A stretch of 14,124 nt of DNA, taken from Syntrophomonas sp. (GTDB taxonomy: Bacteria > Bacillota > Syntrophomonadia > Syntrophomonadales > Syntrophomonadaceae). The notes beneath the pieces are model-generated. The model was not told the DNA's origin. It saw only the letters and a program-made list of their open reading frames with translations, and ran no database searches. Below are positions 5,911-13,497 of this stretch, one piece after another. A program made the position numbers and the translations under genes. The number at the start of each line of letters is the position of its first letter. Positions within the stretch are counted from its first letter, which is position 1. The stretch covers positions 1 to 14,124 of the forward strand of contig DLUN01000082.1 in the NCBI GenBank assembly GCA_003444615.1, in the 5' to 3' direction.

Positions 5911-6733
5911 TATACCCAGAATACCACTGGCTAAATGGACTGATATGGCTATCGATTGGTTAACTGTTAACTACCAGAATACTACTCAGGCTATTTCAGA
6001 TGTCTTAAAAGGAGCCATAGTTGGACTACAGGATTTTCTGATAAGCATCCCTCCCGAATTAGTAATAATCGTGGTGGCTTTAATAGCCTGGTGGCTGGCT
6101 GGCAAAAGAATTGCCCTGTTCAGTCTAGTAGGCTTGGCGTTTATTTATAACATCCAGTTATGGAATGAGACCATGCAGACTATAGCTATGGTTATCGCCG
6201 CCGTATCTTTGTGTATTATAATTGGCGTTCCCTTGGGCATTCTTACCGCCAAAAATATGACTGCGCACCGTATAATCACTCCCATACTGGATTTTATGCA
6301 GACACTGCCGGCTTTCGTTTATCTTCTTCCAGCTATACCCTTCTTCGGGCTGGGGGTCGTACCAGCGGTTATAACTACGCTGATATTTGCTATGCCTCCG
6401 ATTATAAGGCTGACGGACCTGGGAATAAAGCAAGTCCCCGAGGAATTAGTAGAATTAGGCAAGTCCTTCGGTTCTACCTTTTTCCAAATGCTGTTTAAGA
6501 TTGAATTACCTTTAGCCAGACCAACCATACTGGCTGGAATAAATCAATGCATTATGCTGTCGCTATCCATGGTAGTCATCGCGGCTATGATTGGAGCTAA
6601 AGGATTAGGGGGTGTTGTTTGGACGGCTATACAGAATTTGAAAATGGGTATGGGTTTTGAAGCTGGGGTAGCTATCGTAATTATTGCTATAATACTTGAT
6701 CGTATAACTCAAAACCTGGGTAAAACTAACTAG
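5903..6733 (+). CDS. opuAB: Glycine betaine/proline ABC transporter, permease subunit
   Basis: This 276-residue membrane subunit forms the translocation pore and pairs with the upstream ATPase. Hydrophobic segments lie at about 52-66, 70-84, 92-115, 135-165, 208-232 and 252-266. The cytoplasmic EAA-type coupling loop is at about 180-206, with ELVELGKSFGSTFFQMLFKIELP matched to the consensus in its ELGxS...xxELP core. The start codon lies inside the end of opuAA, with AAAGGAGGG about 7 bases ahead. Length and motifs match OpuAB/ProW, and no part appears missing. Confidence 0.96.
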   Translation: MNNIPRIPLAKWTDMAIDWLTVNYQNTTQAISDVLKGAIVGLQDFLISIPPELVIIVVALIAWWLAGKRIALFSLVGLAFIYNIQLWNETMQTIAMVIAAVSLCIIIGVPLGILTAKNMTAHRIITPILDFMQTLPAFVYLLPAIPFFGLGVVPAVITTLIFAMPPIIRLTDLGIKQVPEELVELGKSFGSTFFQMLFKIELPLARPTILAGINQCIMLSLSMVVIAAMIGAKGLGGVVWTAIQNLKMGMGFEAGVAIVIIAIILDRITQNLGKTN

Positions 6734-6755
6734 AAAAGGGGAGGATTATTCACTA

Positions 6756-7658
6756 ATGTTGAAAAAAGGTAAGAAATTAATGGCGTTGGCAACTTTATTG
6801 ATGATGACTTTGTTTGCGGTAGGTTGCGGGGGAGGAGCAACTGATACCAATGGAGATGATCCAGGCACAGCTAGCAAGGGTACAGTCAGATTACTGTTCG
6901 TTGAATGGGCTTGTGCCAGAGCAGAGACCTATGTAATGGCTGATATCCTGGAAAATATAATGGGATATGATGTTGAAGTTACCTCAGTCGCTGCCGGTGC
7001 TATGTATGAGGGCTTGGCCAACGGTGAAGGGGATGCTATATTTACAGCCTGGTTACCGGTTACCCATGGTGAATATGTTAAGCAGGTGGGTGACAGAATC
7101 GAAGATTTGGGCCCCAATAATGATAATGCTAGAATCGGCTTGGTAGTTCCTGCTTACGTTGAAATTGACTCCATTGAGGATCTCAATGCGAATAAGGATA
7201 AATTTAAAGGGGAAATTATCGGTATTGACCCCGGAGCCGGCATCATGGCCTGCAGTTTAGATGCCCTGGATAAATATGGTCTGGATTTTGAACTGATGGA
7301 AGGAACTGATGCTACCATGGTGGCATCATTGAAACAGGCCATAGACAATAATGAGTGGGTAGTTGTAACGGGATGGACCCCCCATTGGAAATTCGCCCGC
7401 TGGGATCTTAAATTCCTGGAAGATCCTAAACTGGTGTATGGGGAAACAGAGACTATAAATACTATGGTTAGATCGGGCTTAAAGGAAGATATGCCGGAAG
7501 TATACGAGTTGTGTGATAATTTTCACTGGGATTCCGCCGATATCGGTTCAGCTATGGCTTTGATGGAAGAAATGGACAGTGAAGCTGCTGCCCGCCAGTG
7601 GGTGGAGGAAAACCAGGAACTGGTTAACAGCTGGCTGCCAGAAGCCTATAAAAATTAA
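6756..7658 (+). CDS. opuAC: Glycine betaine-type ABC transporter, substrate-binding lipoprotein
   Basis: This 300-residue lipoprotein captures the osmolyte outside the membrane and hands it to the OpuAB pore. A lysine-rich start, a hydrophobic core and the lipobox FAVGC place the lipid anchor on Cys24. A Gly/Thr/Asp-rich linker (25-42) precedes the binding domain. Trp51 (VEWACA), Trp99 (TAWLP) and Trp207/Trp211 (GWTPHWKFARWD) are the likely aromatic cage for a quaternary ammonium group, as in known OpuAC/ProX proteins; the cage assignment is by motif, not alignment. The stretch around LKFLEDP (218-224) is typical of the family. Glycine betaine is the most likely substrate; proline betaine, other betaines or carnitine cannot be excluded. 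It is the last gene of the operon and is followed by a strong terminator. Confidence 0.95.
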   Translation: MLKKGKKLMALATLLMMTLFAVGCGGGATDTNGDDPGTASKGTVRLLFVEWACARAETYVMADILENIMGYDVEVTSVAAGAMYEGLANGEGDAIFTAWLPVTHGEYVKQVGDRIEDLGPNNDNARIGLVVPAYVEIDSIEDLNANKDKFKGEIIGIDPGAGIMACSLDALDKYGLDFELMEGTDATMVASLKQAIDNNEWVVVTGWTPHWKFARWDLKFLEDPKLVYGETETINTMVRSGLKEDMPEVYELCDNFHWDSADIGSAMALMEEMDSEAAARQWVEENQELVNSWLPEAYKN

Positions 7659-7690
7659 TCGGAAAGCTGCGTAAATCTTGTAGTTAAAAC

Positions 7691-7731
7691 AAAAGCTTTC
7701 AGGACGGATGTCTGTCCTGAAAGCTTTTTTT
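7691..7731. terminator. Strong bidirectional terminator between opuAC and the acyltransferase
   Basis: AAAAGCTTTCAGGAC (7691-7705) pairs perfectly with GTCCTGAAAGCTTTT (7714-7728) around an 8-base loop, and seven Ts follow on the plus strand. On the minus strand the stem ends in GCTTTTGTTTT. It can therefore stop both convergent units. Confidence 0.95.
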
Positions 7732-7777
7732 GCTCACCGCTTCTTTCAGTGGTCACAAAAGGGAGCGGGCCAATTGT

Positions 7778-8332
7778 TTATATAATATCCAAAGCGAATT
7801 TTTCTGGATAACGGGGGGTTATGTGCCGGTAATACTCAATTACCTGCTGCATATCCTGATAATAATTTCCGCTGGGATGGAACACCAATCCCACATGAGC
7901 AATCTTTTTCTTATAGTCCAGGGAGCTTAAAACGATGGGCACTTTGGCCTGGAGTGCGGCATGGTAAAAGCCCGTTTTCCACTTGCCCTTGAGTTTACGG
8001 CTTCCTTCCGGTGATAATAAAATCACCAGTTCTTCCGAACGATTAAATAATTCAACCATATGGCCGACCAGATTTTCAGATTTATCGCGCTTTACACTAA
8101 TGCCGCCGGTAGCTTTGAAAAAGGTCCCCCAGGGTGCCTTCATAAGTTCCTCTTTTATTAAATACTTGGCGGGACGATTCATCATGTATAATGCGGCCCG
8201 GGAATAGCCAAAATCAAAGTTGCTGGTATGGGGTGCACCAATCAAAATAGCTTTTTTGATCTCGGGAGCCAAGTTCCCCTCCAGTTTCCAGCCGGTTAGC
8301 CAGAAGTATAGCTTGGATATCAATCTCATCAT
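7778..8332 (-). CDS. PlsC-like 1-acyl-glycerol-3-phosphate acyltransferase family protein
   Basis: This 184-residue protein belongs to the LPLAT/PlsC acyltransferase superfamily. The catalytic HxxxxD motif is APHTSNFDF with His35 and Asp40. A second motif, SPEGSRKLKGKWKTGFYHAA (107-126), corresponds to the substrate-phosphate-binding EGTR block, here EGSR. A third hydrophobic stretch with a conserved proline is VPIVLSSLDY (131-140). It is shorter than classic PlsC (about 240 residues) and resembles the compact acyltransferases often annotated only at family level, so the acceptor could be lysophosphatidate or another glycerolipid. It probably associates with the inner face of the membrane. 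AAGGAGA lies about 10 bases upstream of the ATG. It is convergent with the opu operon. Confidence 0.88.
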   Translation of the reverse strand: MMRLISKLYFWLTGWKLEGNLAPEIKKAILIGAPHTSNFDFGYSRAALYMMNRPAKYLIKEELMKAPWGTFFKATGGISVKRDKSENLVGHMVELFNRSEELVILLSPEGSRKLKGKWKTGFYHAALQAKVPIVLSSLDYKKKIAHVGLVFHPSGNYYQDMQQVIEYYRHITPRYPEKFALDII

Positions 8333-8479
8333 GAACAGTGTCTTCTCCTTCCAACCAAAGATAAAAATAGAAGATATTTTTCCACACTCTGCCCTCCATT
8401 GTCTTATAATTTTGCCCTCAGTTCCACGGTATTTATTGGAAATTAATTCCCATGATAACCAGTATTCATTAAGGTGACC

Positions 8480-8635
8480 ATGGTTGCTCCCTTTGAATCG
8501 AGCCTCTTATTTTTTTCTGGTGAAAACTGGCTAGAAGGATGTGAAAATCAGGAGTGGTTGATGTCATCGCAAGAGTTATCTAGGTCTCGTAAGGTGCGAC
8601 TAAACTGCTGCCGAAAAAGGTGGCTTTACAAGTAA
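8480..8635 (+). CDS. Possible small ORF of 51 codons, doubtful
   Basis: An ATG at 8480 follows AAGGTGA at a tight 2-base spacing and opens a 51-residue frame ending at TAA 8633. The peptide starts MVAPFESSLLFFSG and ends in a basic, cysteine-containing tail (RLNCCRKRWLYK). It lies opposite to its neighbours and has no recognisable promoter. It resembles no family I know and could be chance or a relic of a longer gene. Confidence 0.15.
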   Translation: MVAPFESSLLFFSGENWLEGCENQEWLMSSQELSRSRKVRLNCCRKRWLYK

Positions 8636-8669
8636 AAACGGGCCTGGTAGCTAGTACCCGGCCCGTTTA
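8634..8669 (-). terminator. Terminator of the crotonase-family gene
   Basis: On the minus strand AAACGGGCC (8669-8661) pairs with GGCCCGTTT (8645-8637) around a loop of about 15 bases, itself partly self-complementary, and ends in TTTTTA. It begins 13 bases after the stop codon. Confidence 0.85.
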
Positions 8670-8681
8670 AGCTAATTTGAA

Positions 8682-9452
8682 TTAAATTCCCAAAGCTCCT
8701 TTAACCATATTCAAGGTGCCCAGAACTTTTTCATCGGTAAAGACTTTCACCAGCTCATTCCAATCAAAATTATCGATTCCCTGGCGAATTATGCTAGCAT
8801 GATGTTCGCGATGAACCTTTTTCAAAGCTATAAAAGGCCGGCCAGGTGTATCGATAAGAGCCACTACCTTGGCCTTCGCCTTTTCCATCAGTTCTTCAGG
8901 ACTATCAGCCAGTTCATCAAATATGCCTCTTTCCACTGCTTCGGTTATGGGTATTAGATCTCCCTTAAAAATGATATCCCGGTAGTTCTTCTCGGTGTCC
9001 AAGCCCCAGCGCATCAAGCCCGCTTCAGCCGGGGTAAGGGACAGACCTAGTTTTATCTCGGTCATACCCACTTTGATTTTGGGATGGTTCATAGCAATCC
9101 GGTAATCAGCCGCACAAGCCACGATCATTCCGGCAGCCGTAGCAGCTCCGTTTACAGCGGCAACCACCGGTTTGCTGCATACAAACAGCTTGTAGAGTAC
9201 TTCTTCTTCTACTTTAAACCAGTCGATAATCTCCTGGGGCCCCTTAAAACTTACGAATTCGTTTAGGTCAAAACCACCTGAGAAGTAACGATCGGTACCT
9301 ACCAGAATAATACCCTTCAGCTCTTCTTCGTTATTAACCCGATCAATAACCTGGTCCAAAGCCTTTAAGGTTTCCAGCTGAATAGAGCTAACTTTGTTAC
9401 TCTTAAACTGGAAGATAACGATGTTGTCCTCAATTCTCATTTCGTACGCCAT
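8682..9452 (-). CDS. Enoyl-CoA hydratase/isomerase (crotonase) family protein
   Basis: This 256-residue protein has the crotonase fold length and both oxyanion-hole segments, GTDRYFSGGFDLNEF (52-66) and NGAATAAGMIVACAAD (101-116). Of the two catalytic glutamates of hydratase, the one in the PEI-type motif is present (Glu132 in VGMTEIKLGL). The other, normally in GGCELAMMCD, is isoleucine (Ile110). That pattern is closer to enoyl-CoA isomerases or other crotonase branches than to a true hydratase. It acts on an acyl-CoA thioester in the cytosol, but the substrate cannot be read from the sequence. AAAGGAG lies about 9 bases before the ATG. It is a single gene, with no beta-oxidation partner beside it. 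Confidence 0.9.
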   Translation of the reverse strand: MAYEMRIEDNIVIFQFKSNKVSSIQLETLKALDQVIDRVNNEEELKGIILVGTDRYFSGGFDLNEFVSFKGPQEIIDWFKVEEEVLYKLFVCSKPVVAAVNGAATAAGMIVACAADYRIAMNHPKIKVGMTEIKLGLSLTPAEAGLMRWGLDTEKNYRDIIFKGDLIPITEAVERGIFDELADSPEELMEKAKAKVVALIDTPGRPFIALKKVHREHHASIIRQGIDNFDWNELVKVFTDEKVLGTLNMVKGALGI

Positions 9453-9515
9453 AAATCACACGCTCCTTTGTTTCGAATTCGATAATTTCGTTTCCGAATT
9501 ATTTTAACTACTTAT

Positions 9516-9545
9516 ATTATTGGCTAAGCATTCGGTTGATGTCAA
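9516..9545 (-). promoter_or_regulatory. Promoter of the crotonase-family gene
   Basis: On the minus strand a perfect TTGACA (9545-9540) and AATAAT (9521-9516) are separated by 18 bases, about 65 bases upstream of the start. Between this promoter and the gene lies an AT-rich stretch with repeated TTCG/CGAA elements (9474-9500), possibly an operator, though no clean palindrome covers it. Confidence 0.6.
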
Positions 9546-9603
9546 TAATTGGCGAAATGAGCATTAAATCAGTATTTTCTGTCAATTCAGCCGGCAACAA
9601 AAT

Positions 9604-9623
9604 ACCCATCCTTTAGGATGGGT
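9604..9623 (-). terminator. Terminator of the DNRLRE-domain gene
   Basis: ACCCATCC and GGATGGGT form a perfect 8-base stem with a 4-base loop; on the minus strand it is followed by ATTTTGTTG. It lies 18 bases beyond the stop codon. Confidence 0.8.
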
Positions 9624-9640
9624 CAAAAGATGGTTCGGTT

Positions 9641-10195
9641 TTAAGTCCAGTTAATATAGAGGCGAGGCCAAAAGGTGGTATTAGGAAACTGCTCCGAATA
9701 GAAGCCTACCAGTCGATCATTTACTTCATCACCGGTAATCAGTACACCCACATTGACAGCTGAGCCATCAAACCACCCTCTAGCCAGGGAGGTAAGGTTA
9801 AATTCGATGGTACCCAGACCGCTGGACACAGGAGCGCTGTATACTGGTGTGAGCGGGTTAAAATTGGGCTGTGTATCCCAGGTTACTGCATTCTCTGTCC
9901 AGGGAGACAAAACCTGATAAGCATTTAAGAATATATTGGTCCCAGCGGGAATAAGGTTGCGAAATATTGTTAGTCTCAGGAAAGCTTCGTTGATGGTCAC
10001 TCCTGGCGGAATTAAGTCAGAACTCAGGCGAGGGCTGGATAGGTCAAAAAGCAACAAGGTGCGATATATGTCCCCGGGGCCTTGAAAACGGCCGGCATAC
10101 AAGGCGGGCGAATCTCCAAAATTCATGTTGCCATAAAACTGAGCAACATAAGTATCCCCAAGGGGTTCAAAGAATATATTGGGCACCCTTGCCAT
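9641..10195 (-). CDS. DNRLRE domain-containing protein
   Basis: This 184-residue protein is essentially one DNRLRE-type beta-sandwich domain. Visible hallmarks are an opening with a D-x-Y-V string (LGDTYVAQFYG), the R-x-LLLFDLS strand (45-53), the A-x-L-R-L strand, the WTE..VTWDTQP block (99-108) and the final ARGWFDG...GVLITG and PRLYINW strands. Such domains occur in secreted carbohydrate-active or cell-surface proteins. This one has no signal peptide, membrane segment or second domain, so it stays in the cell or leaves by another route, for example as a spore or cell-lysis product (inference). The Shine-Dalgarno AAGGAAAGGGG directly precedes the ATG. It lies 118 bases behind the MFS gene with no terminator between, so read-through is possible. 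Confidence 0.8.
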   Translation of the reverse strand: MARVPNIFFEPLGDTYVAQFYGNMNFGDSPALYAGRFQGPGDIYRTLLLFDLSSPRLSSDLIPPGVTINEAFLRLTIFRNLIPAGTNIFLNAYQVLSPWTENAVTWDTQPNFNPLTPVYSAPVSSGLGTIEFNLTSLARGWFDGSAVNVGVLITGDEVNDRLVGFYSEQFPNTTFWPRLYINWT

Positions 10196-10313
10196 CCCCT
10201 TTCCTTTTTGTTACATAATACTGGTGGTGAAGGCAAATGGTTCCATATACGCCATTAGACTACCCGATTAGCTCGAATCCCAACCCCGTTATATCTATCA
10301 GGAAGTTTCTTTT

Positions 10314-11573
10314 CTAATGTCCCTGGCGTAGCAAAACCCAACAGCTTAAAGCGCCTAATAAAGCCATGCCTACCAGAAACATAAGTCCACTGGCATAACT
10401 TCCTGTAATCTGAATCAAAAAGCCCATTAAAAAAGGAGTCATTGCTGAGACCAGATTGGCAGTACCACTTATCATTCCTGAGCCGGCGGCCATTAATTTG
10501 CCCGGGGTTATCCCTTGTAAAATCGCCCATACCGTAGGGAAAACAAATTCATTAATGCCTACCGCCAGTACAATACATATTACTGCACCCATGGGGGAAG
10601 AAGTGGCTGATATGCCAAAGGTGGCCAGAGCCACGCCCAACAAGGCTGCTAATCCCACTATGCTTTTTCGGGGTACGTAATCAACCAACCTACCGCCTGT
10701 GAAAACACCTACCATAGCAACCATATAGGCAACAGTTACATAACTGGTCATTCCCGACATTTCAAAATGACGAGCTTGTACCAGATACTGAGGTATCCAG
10801 GTCAGCAATCCCCACCAACTGCAATTGAAGGCGGCATAGGCTATACACAATAACCAAAAGGACTGGTTTTTCAATACCTGGCTAATTCCTGGCGATCTCT
10901 GGTCACTGTCTTCCTCAGCCGGACAGTTGCGTTGATTTGATATGATATATCTTACTTCCTTATCAGAAATATAGGAGTTATCACCGGGCTGGTCGGAAAC
11001 CCATTTTAAGAAGAAAGGGATAACGCAGGCTAGTCCTAAAGCCGCAGGAACAAAAAAACTGTATTCCCACCCCCAGGATTGATTAAGCCAACCATACAGG
11101 GGAATGGCCAGAGCAGGACCAATACATCCCCCCATGGCATATATAGCATTGGCCGTCCCCCGTTCATGGGGAGGAAACCAGTTTTTAACCAGGACACTTA
11201 GGTTGGGATATTGAATGCCGTGGGTAATGCCCAATAACAAACGAACTGCAATGATAGCCGCAAAAGTAGCGGCCCAGCCTCCCAGCATCAATATCATAGA
11301 GCCTACGACAATTCCCCACATTAATGTCCGCCTTGGACCCAGCCGGTTGCTTATTGACACCAATAATATATTAGCCAGGGAATAGGCCAATAGAAAGACG
11401 GTCATTAACAAACCTTGCTGAGCTGGCTGACCCAGTAGATTCATATTCTCTAAGAAACGGTTATCCACCAGCAACATGCCGATATTAGTACGTTGCAGGT
11501 AGATAATCATCCACGTTACAGACAGAATAGTTACTAAGTAATAACGGTAATTTCCTCTCCCCGGTAGGTTCAA
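10314..11573 (-). CDS. MFS transporter, anion:cation symporter-like
   Basis: This is a twelve-helix major facilitator of about 420 residues with the usual two six-helix halves joined by a polar loop (near 205-225). The conserved loop between helices 2 and 3 reads SNRLGPRRTLMWG. The ACS-family signature NWFPPHERGTANAIYAMGG lies between helices 4 and 5. ACS members import organic anions such as sugar acids, hexuronates or phthalate together with protons; the substrate cannot be named. An in-frame GTG at 11582 gives three extra residues, but GAGGTG (11585-11580) contains that GTG and stands 6 bases before TTG 11573, so the TTG is the better start. No catabolic genes for a sugar acid are next to it. 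Confidence 0.88.
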   Translation of the reverse strand: MNLPGRGNYRYYLVTILSVTWMIIYLQRTNIGMLLVDNRFLENMNLLGQPAQQGLLMTVFLLAYSLANILLVSISNRLGPRRTLMWGIVVGSMILMLGGWAATFAAIIAVRLLLGITHGIQYPNLSVLVKNWFPPHERGTANAIYAMGGCIGPALAIPLYGWLNQSWGWEYSFFVPAALGLACVIPFFLKWVSDQPGDNSYISDKEVRYIISNQRNCPAEEDSDQRSPGISQVLKNQSFWLLCIAYAAFNCSWWGLLTWIPQYLVQARHFEMSGMTSYVTVAYMVAMVGVFTGGRLVDYVPRKSIVGLAALLGVALATFGISATSSPMGAVICIVLAVGINEFVFPTVWAILQGITPGKLMAAGSGMISGTANLVSAMTPFLMGFLIQITGSYASGLMFLVGMALLGALSCWVLLRQGH

Positions 11574-11710
11574 TCTAAGCACCTCAGTTTAAAGCTCATT
11601 CCTTATATTATAGACTGTTCTATCTCTTAACTCATCAGGAAGTAACTGGTTGCACAGATACAAGCCGTATAAGCAGGCCCAGCATGAAGAGGATAAGGAA
11701 GATACTAAAT

Positions 11711-11736
11711 AGGGGAGCAGTGGTATCCGCTCCCCT
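11711..11736 (-). terminator. Probable terminator downstream of asnS
   Basis: AGGGGAGC (11711-11718) and GCTCCCCT (11729-11736) form a perfect 8-base stem with a 10-base loop. On the minus strand it is followed only by ATTTAGTATC, a poor T tract. The stem is about 58 bases beyond the asnS stop codon. Confidence 0.5.
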
Positions 11737-11794
11737 AAACCATCTGGCGCTCTTCATCCATCAATAGATAAGAAGGGTTAGAGCCGGCGGGCTT

Positions 11795-13189
11795 TTAGAA
11801 TTGGCAGGATTTTACCGTGCGAGGGAAAGGAATAACGTCACGGATATTGCTAACACCGGTCAAATACATAATCAGCCTTTCAAAACCTACACCGAAACCG
11901 GCGTGCTTGACTCCGCCGTATTTACGCAGGTCCAGGTACCACCACAGTTCGTCTTTGGACATGCCCAGTTCTTCCATACGGGCTTCCAGAAGTTCCAGCC
12001 TTTCTTCCCGCTGGCTGCCCCCAATCAACTCTCCTACTCCAGGGACCAGCAAGTCCATAGCCGCTACGGTTGCACCGTCATCGTTTTGCCGCATGTAAAA
12101 GGCTTTGATGTCCCGGGGGTAATCAGTTACAAAAACCGGTCCCTTAAACACTTTCTCGGTTAAATAGCGTTCATGCTCAGTCTGCAGGTCACTGCCCCAC
12201 TCGGGGGTATAATCGAACCGTTCCCCGGAGTCTTGCAGTAACTTAACCGCTTCGCTGTAGGTAACCTGAGCAAATTCCTGGCGAACAATAGACTGCAGCC
12301 TTTCCAGAAGACCTTTATCCACAAATTGGTTGCAGAACTTCATTTCCTCTGGGGCATTTTCCAGCACATAGTTCACGATATGTTTGATCATGGCTTCAGC
12401 TAGATGCATATCATCCTGTAAATCCGCAAAAGCTATCTCCGGTTCAATCATCCAGAACTCAGATGCATGCCGTGCGGTGTTGGAATTCTCCGCCCGGAAA
12501 GTGGGGCCGAATGTATAGACATCCCGAAAGGCCAGTGCAAATGCTTCCGCTTCCAATTGGCCACTCACCGTCAAATTGGTGGGTAGTCCAAAGAAGTCCT
12601 GGCCAAAGTCAACTTGACCTTTATCATCTAGAGGCGGCTGGGCAGGATCCAAGGTAGTTACCCGAAACAGTTCCCCGGCTCCTTCCGCGTCACTAGCGGT
12701 TATTATGGGGGTATGTACATAGACAAATCCTCGCTGCTGAAAAAACTGGTGCACGGCAAAGGCCGCCAGCGACCTTATGCGAAAAACAGCCGCAAATAAA
12801 TTAGTGCGCGGGCGCAAATGAGCCACTTCCCGCAAGAATTCCCGGCTATGCCGCTTAGGTTGAATAGGATAGTCTTCGGGAGAATCCCCTTCCAGTATGA
12901 TATGCTCTGCTTTTATCTCAAAAGGCTGTTTAGCCTGGGGAGTTGCCACTACTTTACCCTGTACGGTAATAGCCGCCCCCACCCGGTAGTGGGCTACCTC
13001 GGAAAAATTGCTGAGGGTGTCTTTTTCATAAACTACTTGAACAGTGTTAAAGTGAGTGCCGTCATTTAAGGCAATAAATCCAAAAGCCTTCTGATCCCGG
13101 TTACTGCGTATCCAACCATTGACCTCTACCTGTTGGTTTAGATAACGGTCGGTATCCCGCACTAGCTGTCTGATTACTATTGATTCCAT
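11795..13189 (-). CDS. asnS: Asparaginyl-tRNA synthetase
   Basis: This cytosolic class IIb enzyme charges tRNA-Asn with asparagine using ATP. From the chosen ATG (13189; [17 protein letters not shown]) it has 464 residues, the family's usual length. An N-terminal OB-fold anticodon-binding domain (about 15-110, VNGWIRSNR) precedes the catalytic core. Class II motif 2 is [20 protein letters not shown], and motif 3 is [15 protein letters not shown] followed by [11 protein letters not shown], typical of AsnRS. An in-frame ATG exists at 13264, but it would add 25 residues absent from the family. AGGGGG stands 6 bases ahead of ATG 13189 and settles the start. No T-box leader is seen upstream. A hairpin of its 3' end lies at 11711-11736. 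Confidence 0.97.
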   Translation of the reverse strand: MESIVIRQLVRDTDRYLNQQVEVNGWIRSNRDQKAFGFIALNDGTHFNTVQVVYEKDTLSNFSEVAHYRVGAAITVQGKVVATPQAKQPFEIKAEHIILEGDSPEDYPIQPKRHSREFLREVAHLRPRTNLFAAVFRIRSLAAFAVHQFFQQRGFVYVHTPIITASDAEGAGELFRVTTLDPAQPPLDDKGQVDFGQDFFGLPTNLTVSGQLEAEAFALAFRDVYTFGPTFRAENSNTARHASEFWMIEPEIAFADLQDDMHLAEAMIKHIVNYVLENAPEEMKFCNQFVDKGLLERLQSIVRQEFAQVTYSEAVKLLQDSGERFDYTPEWGSDLQTEHERYLTEKVFKGPVFVTDYPRDIKAFYMRQNDDGATVAAMDLLVPGVGELIGGSQREERLELLEARMEELGMSKDELWWYLDLRKYGGVKHAGFGVGFERLIMYLTGVSNIRDVIPFPRTVKSCQF

Positions 13190-13294
13190 AATCATCCCCC
13201 TAGCAAAAATTATGGGTAGTAACACTTTTTCGGGTTCCTTAACAGGAATCCTTCCTGATTGCACTGCTTATTATTCCAATTTAACAGGACACTC

Positions 13295-13300
13295 ATTATA
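13295..13300 (-). promoter_or_regulatory. Possible -10 element upstream of asnS
   Basis: The minus strand carries a perfect TATAAT at 13300-13295, 106 bases upstream of the chosen start. No good -35 lies 16-18 bases further up, so confidence is low. The leader between holds an imperfect hairpin CAGGAAGGATTCCTG (about 13243-13257). Confidence 0.3.
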
Positions 13301-13335
13301 ATGGATTCCACTCCATAATCTGCTGTAAAGATTGT

Positions 13336-13356
13336 ATTCCAGCTACAACCTGGAAT
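13336..13356. repeat. Inverted repeat in the asnS/nitroreductase gap
   Basis: ATTCCAG (13336-13342) and CTGGAAT (13350-13356) pair perfectly around a 7-base loop in the divergent gap. No T tract follows on either strand, so it is not a terminator. It could be an operator for either neighbour. Confidence 0.3.
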
Positions 13357-13438
13357 TCCCCCACAGATCCAGCATTGATACCCCCTATTTTCCGCCTCCT
13401 ACCGAATTGTTAAAGATGTGGAAATCAACTGCTTTAGT

Positions 13439-13444
13439 TATAAT
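13439..13444 (+). promoter_or_regulatory. Possible -10 element of the nitroreductase gene
   Basis: A perfect TATAAT lies 53 bases upstream of the ATG. The hexamer 17 bases before it (ATGTGG) is a poor -35, so an activator-dependent promoter or a false positive are both possible. Confidence 0.3.
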
Positions 13445-13497
13445 AAGGGAAAGTCATGGGCTTTAAGTGATAAAAACACGAGGAGGAGGACGTTTTA

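Larger units (their letters stand above)
8333..8681. other. Intergenic region with a terminator and little else
   Basis: This 349-base gap separates two minus-strand genes. Its left part is the upstream region of the acyltransferase gene and is AT-rich. A TATAAG-like hexamer near 8405 is present, but no matching -35 is seen. The right end holds the terminator of the crotonase gene. A 51-codon plus-strand frame at 8480-8635 is listed separately. No RNA motif is recognised. Confidence 0.5.

Noticed and set aside
8214..8399. 61-codon minus-strand frame overlapping the start of the acyltransferase
   Set aside because: It shares bases with the conserved N-terminus of the acyltransferase in another frame and ends in its catalytic motif region; no independent support.
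10196..10313. tRNA-like fragment (GATTCGAGC on the minus strand)
   Set aside because: Only a T-loop-like string is present; no acceptor stem, D-arm or anticodon arm can be built around it.
13190..13264. Start of asnS at the upstream ATG at 13264
   Set aside because: It adds 25 residues not typical of the family. The strong AGGGGG sits 6 bases before the ATG at 13189.
13190..13497. T-box riboswitch upstream of asnS
   Set aside because: T-boxes often control aminoacyl-tRNA synthetase genes in Bacillota, but the conserved GGGTGGNACCGCG-type sequence and an antiterminator/terminator pair are absent on the minus strand.
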